Assembly: GCA_022766165.1 (NCBI GenBank)
Contig: QYLO01000038.1
Location: 1-34,222, forward strand
Reading direction: 5' to 3'
Length of the DNA: 34,222 nucleotides
Origin: Candidatus Electrothrix gigas
Lineage (GTDB): Bacteria > Desulfobacterota > Desulfobulbia > Desulfobulbales > Desulfobulbaceae
Numbering within the stretch: position 1 is the first letter of the stretch; every line of letters starts with the position of its first letter. The position numbers and the translations under genes were made by a program. The notes beneath the pieces are model-generated. The model was not told the origin of the DNA and did no database searches. It was given only the letters and a program-made list of their open reading frames with translations. Positions 1-7,712 of the stretch are shown here, piece after piece.

Positions 1-181
1 CCAGCAGGATGGTACAGATATCAGTGATGCGGTTGAAGTCATCCTGAGAAAGATCCCATTTTGTTTTGACATATCTTGATCCTTCAAGAACCAAGACCAT
101 AGGCAGGGCAAAGGGAAGCAGGCCGGTCTGCCAGCCCCAGAAGAGGAGTATTGCGCTGGAGAGAAAGGGAGGGAGAGCCAT
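1..181 (-). CDS. Transglutaminase-like membrane protein, N-terminal fragment (runs off window)
   Basis: An open frame starts at the ATG at 179-181 and leaves the window at position 1, giving about 60 residues. It begins MALPPFLSSAILLFWGWQTG, a hydrophobic stretch, followed by a segment reading EGSRYVKTKWDLSQDDFNRI. From memory this resembles the start of bacterial membrane-anchored transglutaminase-domain proteins, which open with one or two membrane helices before a WDLS-DFNRI-like segment. The catalytic domain is outside the window, so the assignment rests on this short N-terminus only. The gene lies 11 bp downstream of the stop of the small chimeric ORF and could be read through from it. 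Confidence 0.5.
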   Translation of the reverse strand, partial: MALPPFLSSAILLFWGWQTGLLPFALPMVLVLEGSRYVKTKWDLSQDDFNRITDICTILL

Positions 182-192
182 AATTTTGTTAA

Positions 193-384
193 TTATTTTT
201 TTGCTAAATCAGTGTCTATGATAGCATACTGGACGTTGAGGATCAACTCACAAAAAGAACGACGAACTTCCTGATGAGGAAAGTCAAGGGTATAGCTTTC
301 CTCTTCCCTGTGTTTGATGGTCAAGTTGCCAATATGGAGATACCCTGTAGGGCTGGGTGGGAAACGGACACGAACTTCTGTCAT
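193..384 (-). pseudogene. 63-codon chimeric ORF: glutamyl-tRNA synthetase start fused to an AAA-ATPase-like fragment
   Basis: The first 19 codons read MTEVRVRFPPSPTGYLHIG, which matches the N-terminus of glutamyl-tRNA synthetase including its HIGH-type motif (HIG). The next residue is N rather than the usual GARTALFN segment, and the rest (LTIKHREEESYTLDFP, then EVRRSF) resembles a stretch of the AAA-ATPase-like/PD-(D/E)XK nuclease proteins (TGYLTIK...YTLDFPNxEVRxSF). The ORF stops after 63 codons, so it cannot be an active synthetase or ATPase. A purine-rich stretch (AAGAAAGAAC) lies just upstream and may be the synthetase's own ribosome binding site brought along with it. The likely origin is recombination at the shared TGYL-I coding sequence. 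Whether the peptide is made is unknown. Confidence 0.55.
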
Positions 385-417
385 TGTTGTTCTTTCTTGT
401 TTTTATTTTATACAATA

Positions 418-513
418 TCAGGTGATTTTTTGGATTCGCCCGATTAACTTTTTTTGCTGTAGGTAATCGTTCTGTTGCCAACTGTCAAAGAGAAATTTTC
501 CAGATGGTCGCGG
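418..513 (-). other. Possible C-terminal coding fragment of the gene that preceded the copied gltX start
   Basis: Directly upstream of the glutamyl-tRNA-synthetase-like start, a short minus-strand frame bounded by stops at 514-516 and 418-420 reads PRPSGKFLFDSWQQNDYL and then QQKKLIGRIQKIT. It looks like a protein C-terminus rather than random sequence, but I do not recognise the family. If it is real, the segment 328-513 is one copied piece holding the end of one gene, an intergenic spacer and the start of gltX. It has no start codon of its own. The call is tentative. Confidence 0.25.
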
Positions 514-517
514 CTAC

Positions 518-569
518 GGGCAAAGCGGGTAAAGACCTCAAGCTGACTGAATACCTGTTGAAAGGCAGC
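518..569 (-). repeat. Copy of the 5' part of the Rpn gene (52 bp, paired with 1339-1390)
   Basis: Positions 518-569 match 1339-1390 at 49 of 52 bases by eye. The second location is codons 11-27 of the intact Rpn-type gene. In the fragment the frame reads AAFQQVFSQLEVFTRFA against AAFKQVFSQPEVFTRFA in the intact gene, so it is a diverged piece of the same coding sequence. It lies a few bases beyond the stop codon of the intact gene in the same orientation, which suggests an old tandem copy that was mostly deleted. Confidence 0.8.
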
Positions 570-574
570 ATCTC

Positions 575-1420
575 TTATTTTTCTAACCCCGAAATAATAT
601 CCTGCACCTCAGCCTCTGACAGCCCGACAAACGCAGATATTTCAACAGGATTTATTCCCATTTGATGAGCTTGGAGAACGGTTTTGCGCTGTTGTGCTAA
701 GGCACCTTTTTCGATCCCCTGCTCCAACCCGCTCCGCCGTCCTTCGGATAAAAACCGCTCCTTGGCCTTATTCCAGGCAGCCTCGTCCTTGATTTCTGCC
801 AGTACAGCCGGATCAACCGTGTGCCGTCGCATAGCTTCCGCCATTTCCCGGAACATCGCATCAGTGCAGCTGCTCTCCTCCATTTTGCCGTCCAGAGAAT
901 CGGCAATAAAGTCCAGCCAGCGACGAATCAGGGGCGGCGTATGCTCACTGGCCTGGGGTGGCGATAAAAAAACCAGTCGGTGCGGATAGACAGGCACTTT
1001 CTTCCCTTGTTCATCAATTGGGCTGAAGTCGCTCACTGCACAACTAAAGTTCACGCTGCCGTCCCGAGGCACACTGGTCAGCACCACGATGGTGAACACG
1101 GTGCGGTCAAAGCCGTATTCGTCAAAACCACGCACCTGCTCGGCCATGCTGATCAGGTGATAGTAGAGAAAGCGGTCAAAAAAGTCCTCTTCCTTGACGT
1201 GCTGGATTTCGACAATAATACGCTGTTCCTCGTCTTCGGCAAAGAGGTCGTAGCGACTGCGGACAAAGCCTATAGGTTCTGGGTACTCGTATTCGGTATG
1301 CACCGTGTCGATGTTGAGTTTAATGCCAAGGACATCCTGGGCAAAGCGGGTAAAGACCTCGGGCTGACTGAATACCTGTTTAAAGGCAGCGCCGTATTTG
1401 AGGGGGATGACTTCGATCAT
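575..1420 (-). CDS. Rpn family recombination-promoting nuclease / PD-(D/E)XK nuclease-family putative transposase
   Basis: The 281-residue product starts MIEVIPLKYGAAFKQVF, typical of the PD-(D/E)XK nuclease-family transposases (Rpn/YhgA-like, PDDEXK_2). The nuclease core is visible as Asp58 in RYDLFAEDEEQ followed by Glu71 and Gln73 in IIVEIQ, the D-(x)n-E-x-Q signature of this family. A segment with YYHLISMAEQ follows, and the C-terminus is a charged region with a helix-turn-helix-like stretch (MGINPVEISAFVGLSEAEV). The family cleaves DNA and promotes recA-independent recombination in tested members; many copies per genome are common. The ATG at 1418-1420 is preceded by AGGAGAATTCCCC, a good ribosome binding site. 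All core residues are present, so it should be intact. A piece of a second copy lies just beyond its stop. Confidence 0.85.
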   Translation of the reverse strand: MIEVIPLKYGAAFKQVFSQPEVFTRFAQDVLGIKLNIDTVHTEYEYPEPIGFVRSRYDLFAEDEEQRIIVEIQHVKEEDFFDRFLYYHLISMAEQVRGFDEYGFDRTVFTIVVLTSVPRDGSVNFSCAVSDFSPIDEQGKKVPVYPHRLVFLSPPQASEHTPPLIRRWLDFIADSLDGKMEESSCTDAMFREMAEAMRRHTVDPAVLAEIKDEAAWNKAKERFLSEGRRSGLEQGIEKGALAQQRKTVLQAHQMGINPVEISAFVGLSEAEVQDIISGLEK

Positions 1421-1493
1421 GGGGAATTCTCCTGATTTTACAGGGCAGGCACGGGGGGCCAGCTCCTACAGTTTGCATCGAAAATAAAATGTG

Positions 1494-4400
1494 TTACAGG
1501 CAGATAATAGCAGTGTTGCCGTTCTGCGCTTTGACCGGAAAACACATCATGCTCTTCTTGGGCTGGTCTTCGCAGGCATCGCCGATACCATCGCCGTCCT
1601 GATAGCCGTTTTCATCCTCCTGATCTGGGTTGACGATTAGGGGGCAGTTGTCTTCTTCGTCAATAACGTTGTCGTTGTCATCGTCAATGTCCGCATTATC
1701 GCCCTGCCCGTCGTTGTCGCTATCTGACCATTCAGCGGCATCCAGTGGAAAGGCGTCTTCAGCATCGGCAATGCCGTCATTATCGTCATCCGTGTCTGCA
1801 TTGTTACCGATACCGTCACTGTCAGTATCCACGGACTCCGTCGGGTCATCTGGAAAGGCATCCTCATTATCTGGCACACCGTCGTTGTCTCGGTCAGATG
1901 TTCCTTGGTTTGTCGGGTCTAGGGGATAGGAATCCAGATGGTCTTTTATGCCGTCGCCGTCGTAATCGATAAAGTAGGATTGGTCGGGATCGGCTAAGGT
2001 GAAGGGGTTGCGTTGGTGGTTGAAGAGTTTGGTTACGGCTACCTTGGTGGTGAAGGTTTTTAGAGTGTTGGTGGTGAGGAGGAGTTCGTTGAAATGGGAG
2101 TAGTCGGAGGAGGAATACTCGAACGATACCTCCTGGGGGCCGTCGCCGGAAAGGATTACCTTGTGAGAACCTCCGGCTTTGAAATTGTAGTACCCGGCGT
2201 TGTATGTCGCTTTCTGGATAAAATTTCCTTTCAGTTCCAGTGTTCCGGCAGTGAGATATCCGTCGTGGTCGTAACCGCTGTCCGTGACGAAATTGCCTTC
2301 GACGACGATATGATCGGATTCGTTGACCATTTTCAGGTAGCCGCTGCTGTGTATGTAACTGCCGTCCTCAATTTCTTCCTGTATCCGATAGTCTCCTCTG
2401 ACGATAAGCTTGCCGCCGTTCACGTTCAGCAAACCGCCGGACTGAACAAGATCGCCTTCCACGGTCAGCGTATGCCCGTTCAGATCAAGCGTCGCGCCGT
2501 AAAGCCGGAGAGTCGATTCCGCCGAAGACGCAACCGTCATATCCATAGAGAGAACGAAATCGACGGTGCCGATACTCACATTGCCGAGCGGCGATCCTAC
2601 GCCGCTGTAGACAAAAGCGGGCCAGCAGGGAGTGAAAGTGATTTTGGTCGGATCGGGATTGGTGATCTCCAGAATATTGAAGTGTGAGTAGTCGGAGGAG
2701 GAATACTCGAACGATACCTCCTGGGGGCCGTCGCCGGAAAGGATTACCTTGTGAGAACCTCCGGCTTTGAAATTGTAGTACCCGGCGTTGTATGTCGCTT
2801 TCTGGATAAAATTTCCTTTCAGTTCCAGTGTTCCGGCAGTGAGATATCCGTCGTGGTCGTAACCGCTGTCCGTGACGAAATTGCCTTCGACGACGATATG
2901 ATCGGATTCGTTGACCATTTTCAGATAACCGGTGCTGTAGGTAAAGCTACCATCCTCCTTTGTCTTTTGTATCCGGTAATCACCCTTGACGACCAGCTTG
3001 CCGCCGTTCACGTTCAACGTTCCACCGGACTGGAGAAGATCACCCATAACAGTCAAATTGTATCCGTTCAGATCTAGGGTTCCGCCTTCAATAAAGAAGT
3101 TACCCTTCACCACGACATTTTCTCCGTAAACAGTCAGGGAAACATCCTTCTGAATAATATTTGACCAGTAAATACCAGACAGCGAGAAATCGTACTTCCA
3201 ATAACCGGAAGAATTCTCTACAGGACTAAATGTCCGGGATCGAATGACCCCTTCAATCCCCGGTTTGGTCGGATCAGTCCCATGCAACCACTCCTGATAA
3301 TTCGTCTCCCCGTCATTATCAAAGTCCCCACCCGCCAGTTCATCAAGCGAACCGAAATACTGATTTTCCCAAGCATCTGATAGTAAATCGGTATCCATGT
3401 CGTCAGGATTCACCATATTTTTGGTATAGGTTGGCGACTCGACAGCTTCAACTTTTACTTTAAAGTCAACAGGAACATACCCAGTTTCCCGATACATATC
3501 ATAACCGTCAACGGCAATTGCAAACTTCCTGCAATTACCCCCTAAATCCTCTGCCCCAGAAAGATCAAAAAATTGCGCTTCCCATTCCTCCGCATCACTC
3601 GCTTTGAAATACAACCCGGCATCATAACTTTCATCCCCGCAGAACTTCACAGACATTTCCATCTGTTCGGAGAAAAGGTTTTCCGGAAGATCAATCAGCT
3701 CCAAAGAGTCAATCTGCGGATAAAAAGTTAAACGTGTAGTGGAAAAAATAGTGTATCCATCCGAATAAACGATGGTGGCTTTCAGAGTCTGGTCGTCTTT
3801 GATCGCCTCATAGGCGCTCAGGTCAACCTTCAGCTCCTTGACCAGCTCGGTTCCGCTGATGACGATTTCATTGCTGACCGCATCAGGGTAGACTGTTTGG
3901 ATATTTTCGTCATTTAGTGTATAGGTAACAGATGTCGGAATCCCGCCATGCGCACTGTCGTTCTGCACATAATCAGGCAGACGAATTTCATATTGGTTGG
4001 CGGTCAGATGAGACTTGAACAGCACAAAGCTGTGTTCCTTGAGTTCCTCCAGCTTGACACGGGCAAGGATTTCTTTTTTCATTGTTCTGAGATCAAGCCC
4101 TTCAACGAGAGAAAACAGGGAAGCGATCATGTATGCTGTTTTTTTATCCTTCTCTGTGGTATTATCCTTAGAAAAAAAGCCGCCATACTCTGCACTGCAT
4201 AATGCTTTCGCAATATTATCATCGTTAATCGCTAATGAAAAGCAGATAGAATCTCCATCTGATTGAAAATTGAGGAAATCCATGAGTCCACCAGTGCCAA
4301 TATCCAGATATTCATTTTTCCGATCAGGATAAGTTGTCGAGAAATAGTACATATTGACAAGATGCGCACCTTGTGCGGACTCATGCAGTTGAGTGGCAAT

Positions 4401-5219
4401 ATAATCAGCTGTGTTGTAGAGAATCATTGCCGGTGCGGCTACGAGTCCAAATCCTCCTTCAACAAGAGCAAATCCCCCTGTACTCAAATTTTTCAGGTTA
4501 AACGCGGCATCAGCACTGATAGTATTTGAATTATCAAGAATATCGATAAAGAAACCCGATAAATCGGAATAGCTTGGTCTTATTGAAAGACCGGTCAGCA
4601 TACTTTGATTGGAGGCGATATTACTGCCAAATGTTATAATATTACTTTCTATTTTTCCTTCAATATAACCATCATTTACAAAAATATTGCCGTAATTTGT
4701 ACTTCCTGCGCCGAAGAGGGTCTTGATTATTGGGTTGCCATCTTCTATATATTCTTGATAGATGGTAAAAATACCAAAGGCCCTGCTGTAAGCATCATGT
4801 AGACTGGCACCGGATGCTGTCCCCATAGGAAAAATGCAGTCCTCTTTCCATTTTTTTATACTATCCTGCATACTTTCCAAAAAAAGAACATCTCGCATCT
4901 GGTCACTGATAGAGTAATCTGCACTAAATAAGGTTGTCTCAGTGCCGTCAACATCTATCATCACATCCTGCGTAAAGCCAATATTCAAGGTGCTGGAAAC
5001 GTAATTCAAGCTACTGTCCAGCAGGTCAATATTGAAGGTATCTGACCATTCTTTCAGTTCCTCCTTATATTCATCAATATCTTTTGAAGGGATTCCGGGC
5101 ATATTTTTGTCGCTGCTAAAAAAACCAGGATAATCCAAGGTTACATTGGCATAACTAGCTGTTGTTATGAACAACAACGTACCTATCAGAAGAACTACTG
5201 AAAACACCCTTGCAATCAT
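1494..5219 (-). CDS. Large secreted surface protein with internal repeats and C-terminal thrombospondin type 3 (calcium-binding) repeats
   Basis: A 1241-residue protein. I use the ATG at 5217-5219 because GGTGAAG lies just before it and the product then begins with a clear signal peptide (MIARVFSVVLLIGTLLFI, cleavage probably after ASYA); a longer frame from a TTG at 5258 would bury the signal. Residues about 25-620 are unrecognised. Near 630-680 is an EF-hand/dockerin-like stretch (DFDNDGETNYQEWLHGTDP). Two 196-residue-spaced copies of a beta-rich repeat follow (LDLNGYNLTV, GGTLNVNGGKL, GYLKMVNESDHIVVEGNF). The last 130 residues hold several Asp-rich thrombospondin type 3 motifs (DRDNDGVPDNEDAFP, DTDSDGIGNNADTDDDNDG), which bind calcium in other proteins. 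It ends in a short tail with two cysteines. The role is probably adhesion or a cell-surface layer. No catalytic domain is seen. Confidence 0.75.
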   Translation of the reverse strand: MIARVFSVVLLIGTLLFITTASYANVTLDYPGFFSSDKNMPGIPSKDIDEYKEELKEWSDTFNIDLLDSSLNYVSSTLNIGFTQDVMIDVDGTETTLFSADYSISDQMRDVLFLESMQDSIKKWKEDCIFPMGTASGASLHDAYSRAFGIFTIYQEYIEDGNPIIKTLFGAGSTNYGNIFVNDGYIEGKIESNIITFGSNIASNQSMLTGLSIRPSYSDLSGFFIDILDNSNTISADAAFNLKNLSTGGFALVEGGFGLVAAPAMILYNTADYIATQLHESAQGAHLVNMYYFSTTYPDRKNEYLDIGTGGLMDFLNFQSDGDSICFSLAINDDNIAKALCSAEYGGFFSKDNTTEKDKKTAYMIASLFSLVEGLDLRTMKKEILARVKLEELKEHSFVLFKSHLTANQYEIRLPDYVQNDSAHGGIPTSVTYTLNDENIQTVYPDAVSNEIVISGTELVKELKVDLSAYEAIKDDQTLKATIVYSDGYTIFSTTRLTFYPQIDSLELIDLPENLFSEQMEMSVKFCGDESYDAGLYFKASDAEEWEAQFFDLSGAEDLGGNCRKFAIAVDGYDMYRETGYVPVDFKVKVEAVESPTYTKNMVNPDDMDTDLLSDAWENQYFGSLDELAGGDFDNDGETNYQEWLHGTDPTKPGIEGVIRSRTFSPVENSSGYWKYDFSLSGIYWSNIIQKDVSLTVYGENVVVKGNFFIEGGTLDLNGYNLTVMGDLLQSGGTLNVNGGKLVVKGDYRIQKTKEDGSFTYSTGYLKMVNESDHIVVEGNFVTDSGYDHDGYLTAGTLELKGNFIQKATYNAGYYNFKAGGSHKVILSGDGPQEVSFEYSSSDYSHFNILEITNPDPTKITFTPCWPAFVYSGVGSPLGNVSIGTVDFVLSMDMTVASSAESTLRLYGATLDLNGHTLTVEGDLVQSGGLLNVNGGKLIVRGDYRIQEEIEDGSYIHSSGYLKMVNESDHIVVEGNFVTDSGYDHDGYLTAGTLELKGNFIQKATYNAGYYNFKAGGSHKVILSGDGPQEVSFEYSSSDYSHFNELLLTTNTLKTFTTKVAVTKLFNHQRNPFTLADPDQSYFIDYDGDGIKDHLDSYPLDPTNQGTSDRDNDGVPDNEDAFPDDPTESVDTDSDGIGNNADTDDDNDGIADAEDAFPLDAAEWSDSDNDGQGDNADIDDDNDNVIDEEDNCPLIVNPDQEDENGYQDGDGIGDACEDQPKKSMMCFPVKAQNGNTAIICL
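2098..2336 (-). repeat. 239-bp direct repeat, copy 1 (within the surface-protein gene)
   Basis: This segment appears identical by eye to 2686-2924. The offset is 588 bp, exactly 196 codons, so both copies are read in the same frame and encode the same peptide, from GYLKMVNESD through the stretch ending SSSDYSH. Flanking sequence on both sides is related in protein but diverged in DNA. Confidence 0.9.
2686..2924 (-). repeat. 239-bp direct repeat, copy 2 (within the surface-protein gene)
   Basis: The partner of 2098-2336. Because only the middle of the longer, diverged repeat unit is identical at DNA level, this looks like recent gene conversion or unequal crossing-over on top of an older duplication. 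Confidence 0.9.
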
Positions 5220-5393
5220 TTCTTCACCATACTTTTGAATTAACAGGAGATAGTACAAAATTTAAACCACCCAAAAGTAGCTTCAGTCGAGAATAACTAC
5301 CCCAGCATGTTCTTTTTCAGCATTGAAATAAACAGGGGGATAGTCAAACAAGACTTACCATTACGAGGTAATTATGGGAAGAAAAAAGAGGAG

Positions 5394-5424
5394 AAAAAAA
5401 ATCCACCCCCGGTAAGGGATGGAT
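5394..5424 (-). terminator. Rho-independent terminator of the sqr-DUF1641 operon
   Basis: Read on the minus strand, ATCCATCCC pairs with GGGGTGGAT over nine base pairs (one G-U), closing a six-base loop TTACCG, and a run of T follows immediately. It lies about 50 bp beyond the stop of the DUF1641 gene. The rest of the interval 5220-5477 holds no gene; it must contain the promoter of the surface-protein gene, but I see no clear -35/-10 pair there. Confidence 0.85.
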
Positions 5425-5477
5425 TGGAATTGAACAGATAAACGGCGTTTGTTAGTAAAAAGTTTGCTGGTAAAAAA

Positions 5478-6242
5478 TCAAGCAACCTTGGAAGCGCACT
5501 CCTGAGAGGCTTCTTGAGTAGAATGAGGGAGATGTTTGAACACAGAGGCAACCGTTGACAACTCAATCAGCACGCCCAGGCCCTCCTGCACCTCTTGACG
5601 TTTTAAGGCAGATATCATACCGAAAATACCAGTGATCGGTTTTGCCTTAGTAAGGTCAGTTTGCTTCATCTTGATACTAACCTGCTCACCAATATCAAGC
5701 ATCCGCTGAAAGTCGTCAAAAAGACCACGTTGCTTAAAGGATTCCAAGCGTTCAATAACATCGTTGACAACCGGACCACTCAACATCTCGACATCCTGCT
5801 TCATATCCATCAGAGAACTGAGCATCTTCATCATCTCAGCAAGGTTGCCCATATTGACGATAAACTGCCTGATCAACTCCTGCAAATTTTCCCCTTCAAA
5901 CCCCTGCAGCGCTGTCTGAAGACGAAGAATTGTCTCGTGAAACATGTCCTTGGTGTAGGGCTGTATATCCCTTTTCAACTCCATGATGCTGTTCAGTGTT
6001 TTCAGGGCATCGGTAATATTTGCACTGGATGCCAGTGACTGGCCAACCATCTCCCCGACCTCTTCTATATCCACATTTTTATCCAACCCGCTCAGGCGAG
6101 TCGTTGTTTCATGGAGCATCGAATGGATCAGAGGTTCCAACTCCTGCTTCAGCTCTATGTATGGTCTGACAGCACGTTTGGCTTCTCGCACTTCCTCGGT
6201 CAGTTCGTCAAGGCGGGCGAGAATTTTCTCTTCATTGGTCAT
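5478..6242 (-). CDS. DUF1641 domain-containing protein (partner of sulfide:quinone oxidoreductase)
   Basis: The 254-residue soluble protein is rich in helices with repeated amphipathic units (LARLDELTEEV; ALKTLNSIMELKRDIQPY; MMKMLSSLMDMKQDVEML) and near its C-terminus has the GIFGMISALKRQEVQEGLGV stretch typical of DUF1641 proteins. The family is commonly encoded beside sulfide:quinone oxidoreductases and related flavoproteins; its function is unknown, and a role in membrane association or complex assembly is only a guess. Here it starts 11 bp after the oxidoreductase stop, so the two are almost certainly co-transcribed and share the terminator at 5394-5424. No signal peptide and no cysteine cluster are visible. 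Confidence 0.8.
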   Translation of the reverse strand: MTNEEKILARLDELTEEVREAKRAVRPYIELKQELEPLIHSMLHETTTRLSGLDKNVDIEEVGEMVGQSLASSANITDALKTLNSIMELKRDIQPYTKDMFHETILRLQTALQGFEGENLQELIRQFIVNMGNLAEMMKMLSSLMDMKQDVEMLSGPVVNDVIERLESFKQRGLFDDFQRMLDIGEQVSIKMKQTDLTKAKPITGIFGMISALKRQEVQEGLGVLIELSTVASVFKHLPHSTQEASQECASKVA

Positions 6243-6253
6243 AATACGCCCCC

Positions 6254-7483
6254 TTAATCCTGAACTTTGCCCGCAAGAGACATCTGGGCCTCAAGCGGTA
6301 ACTCCTCACCAGGCAGCAGTTTATTCCAGTACACCCATTTAAACATCATTTTGCCCCAGTGATTTGCCTTGGTATTGCCGAGCAGGGAGAATGGTCCTAA
6401 GCCAGGCAGGGGAAATTTTCCAGGCAGTGGCTCATACTCATAGTTAAAGTCAATAAGAGATGCCTTCTCATAGCCCGTTTCAATAAAACAGTTTGAGTGA
6501 CCGTCATAGTCTGGTCGAACAGGTTCGCCGTTGATCTCACGCATGAAGTTTTCTATCATGATCTCTGCGGAAAAATGGGCAACAGAACCGGCCTTGGAGG
6601 TGGGAATCGTTGTGTTGTCTCCAAGCACATACATATTTTTATGGTTTTCTGCCTGTAAGGTATGGTTATTTGTTTTCACATAGCCCACCTCATCCATAGC
6701 AACCTTGGAGTTGACCAGATAGCGGGCCCCGACATTAGGTGCAATCGAGACCAGTAGATCCCAGTCAATTTCATCGCCGGATGCAGAGATCAGTTTATTG
6801 TTGGTGCAGTCAACCTCGGCAAGGATAAAATCTGCGGTCACCTTGATGTTTTTTTCCTCCATCATCTTGGTAAAGTAAGCAGATGCCTTGGGTTTGGTAA
6901 AGGCCCCGGTCATAGGGGTGACAAAGTGGATTTCAATAGCATCACGCACCCCACGCTCGGCAAAGAACCAATCTGCAAGATAGACAAACTCCAGCGGGGC
7001 AACTGGGCATTTGTACGGGAATTCAGCAATATTCAGCACCATTTTACCGCTGTTAAAGGTACGCAGTTTCTTTTCCAGGTTCACTGCTCCTTCCAAGGTG
7101 TAAAAGTCAAAGATCTTGGTCTGCCAGCCGTCCATCATGCCTGGAATTTCCTCTGGAGCCAAGCTCACACCGGTACAGACAATAATCTTATCGTACTCGT
7201 ATTTACCTGCCGTAGTATCAACGACTTGCGTTTCTGTGTCAACGCCAATGATCTCATCAACAACAAAGTTGATTCCCTTGTTGATAAATTCGCTACGGGT
7301 GCGGACGATATCCTCTGGCTTGTACATGCCAAAGGGGATGAAAATCAAGCCGGGCTGATAAATATGCCGGTCATCTTTATCAATAATCGTGATTGACCAC
7401 TCGTCACGATCCAACTTTTTGCGCAAATTGTTTGCAACCATTGTACCTGCACAGCCCGCTCCAAGAATTACCAACTTTTTCAT
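6254..7483 (-). CDS. sqr: Sulfide:quinone oxidoreductase-like FAD protein
   Basis: The 409-residue flavoprotein starts KKLVILGAGCAGTMVANNL, the FAD-binding GxGxxG fold. KIIVCTGVSLAPEEIPGM is the second FAD-family signature and MYVLGDNTTIPTSKAGSVAH the third. Candidate redox cysteines are Cys159 (FPYKCPVAPLEF) and Cys332 (HSNCFIETGYEK), placed as in sulfide:quinone reductases, and the C-terminus (WGKMMFKWVYWNKLLPG) looks like an amphipathic membrane anchor. The family oxidises sulfide to zero-valent sulfur and passes electrons to quinone at the cytoplasmic membrane. RBS AAAGGAG lies before the ATG at 7483. The DUF1641 gene follows directly. A related flavocytochrome-type or polysulfide-linked role cannot be excluded, but the cysteine pattern and neighbour favour SQR. 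Confidence 0.85.
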   Translation of the reverse strand: MKKLVILGAGCAGTMVANNLRKKLDRDEWSITIIDKDDRHIYQPGLIFIPFGMYKPEDIVRTRSEFINKGINFVVDEIIGVDTETQVVDTTAGKYEYDKIIVCTGVSLAPEEIPGMMDGWQTKIFDFYTLEGAVNLEKKLRTFNSGKMVLNIAEFPYKCPVAPLEFVYLADWFFAERGVRDAIEIHFVTPMTGAFTKPKASAYFTKMMEEKNIKVTADFILAEVDCTNNKLISASGDEIDWDLLVSIAPNVGARYLVNSKVAMDEVGYVKTNNHTLQAENHKNMYVLGDNTTIPTSKAGSVAHFSAEIMIENFMREINGEPVRPDYDGHSNCFIETGYEKASLIDFNYEYEPLPGKFPLPGLGPFSLLGNTKANHWGKMMFKWVYWNKLLPGEELPLEAQMSLAGKVQD

Positions 7484-7514
7484 TACTTATCTCTCCTTTG
7501 AGACTTCTGTTCGT

Positions 7515-7524
7515 TGACCGGTCA
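7515..7524. promoter_or_regulatory. Perfect 10-bp palindrome upstream of sqr, candidate operator
   Basis: TGACCGGTCA is its own reverse complement and sits 31 bp before the sqr start codon in the 229-bp gap between sqr and phoH (7484-7712). The gap carries no gene. Further upstream on the minus strand a TTGACC and a GATACT hexamer lie 15 bp apart, a weak promoter candidate. No binding protein can be named from the sequence. Confidence 0.3.
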
Positions 7525-7712
7525 GGTATGATCGGCCCAATATACTATTTTCTCTTGTCTTGATAATAAAATACGATGTAAAAACTCACCTCATAAGAAT
7601 GGAGTATCACAAACTGTACTGATGGTCAATGGAGAATCTTGCCACTGTGTGGTGTTTACTTCAGTGTTCACCTTTGGAAAACCAAGGATAAGGAGGAAGA
7701 TGTCGTTCTGTT

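Noticed and set aside
193..384. Calling this ORF a glutamyl-tRNA synthetase gene because of its HIGH-motif start
   Set aside because: Only the first 19 codons fit; the KMSKS region and all other domains are missing and the rest belongs to another family.
980..1435. Plus-strand frame of 151 codons across the Rpn gene
   Set aside because: Shadow of the Rpn coding sequence; the minus-strand product carries the catalytic pattern and a ribosome binding site.
2094..3077. Plus-strand open frames of 100-200 codons opposite the surface-protein gene
   Set aside because: They run antisense to an in-frame repeat whose protein is sensible on the minus strand; the two plus-strand frames are the same repeat read backwards and have no ribosome binding site.
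5220..5258. Longer start (TTG at 5258) for the surface protein
   Set aside because: The added 13 residues would precede a normal signal peptide, and the ATG at 5219 has its own Shine-Dalgarno sequence.
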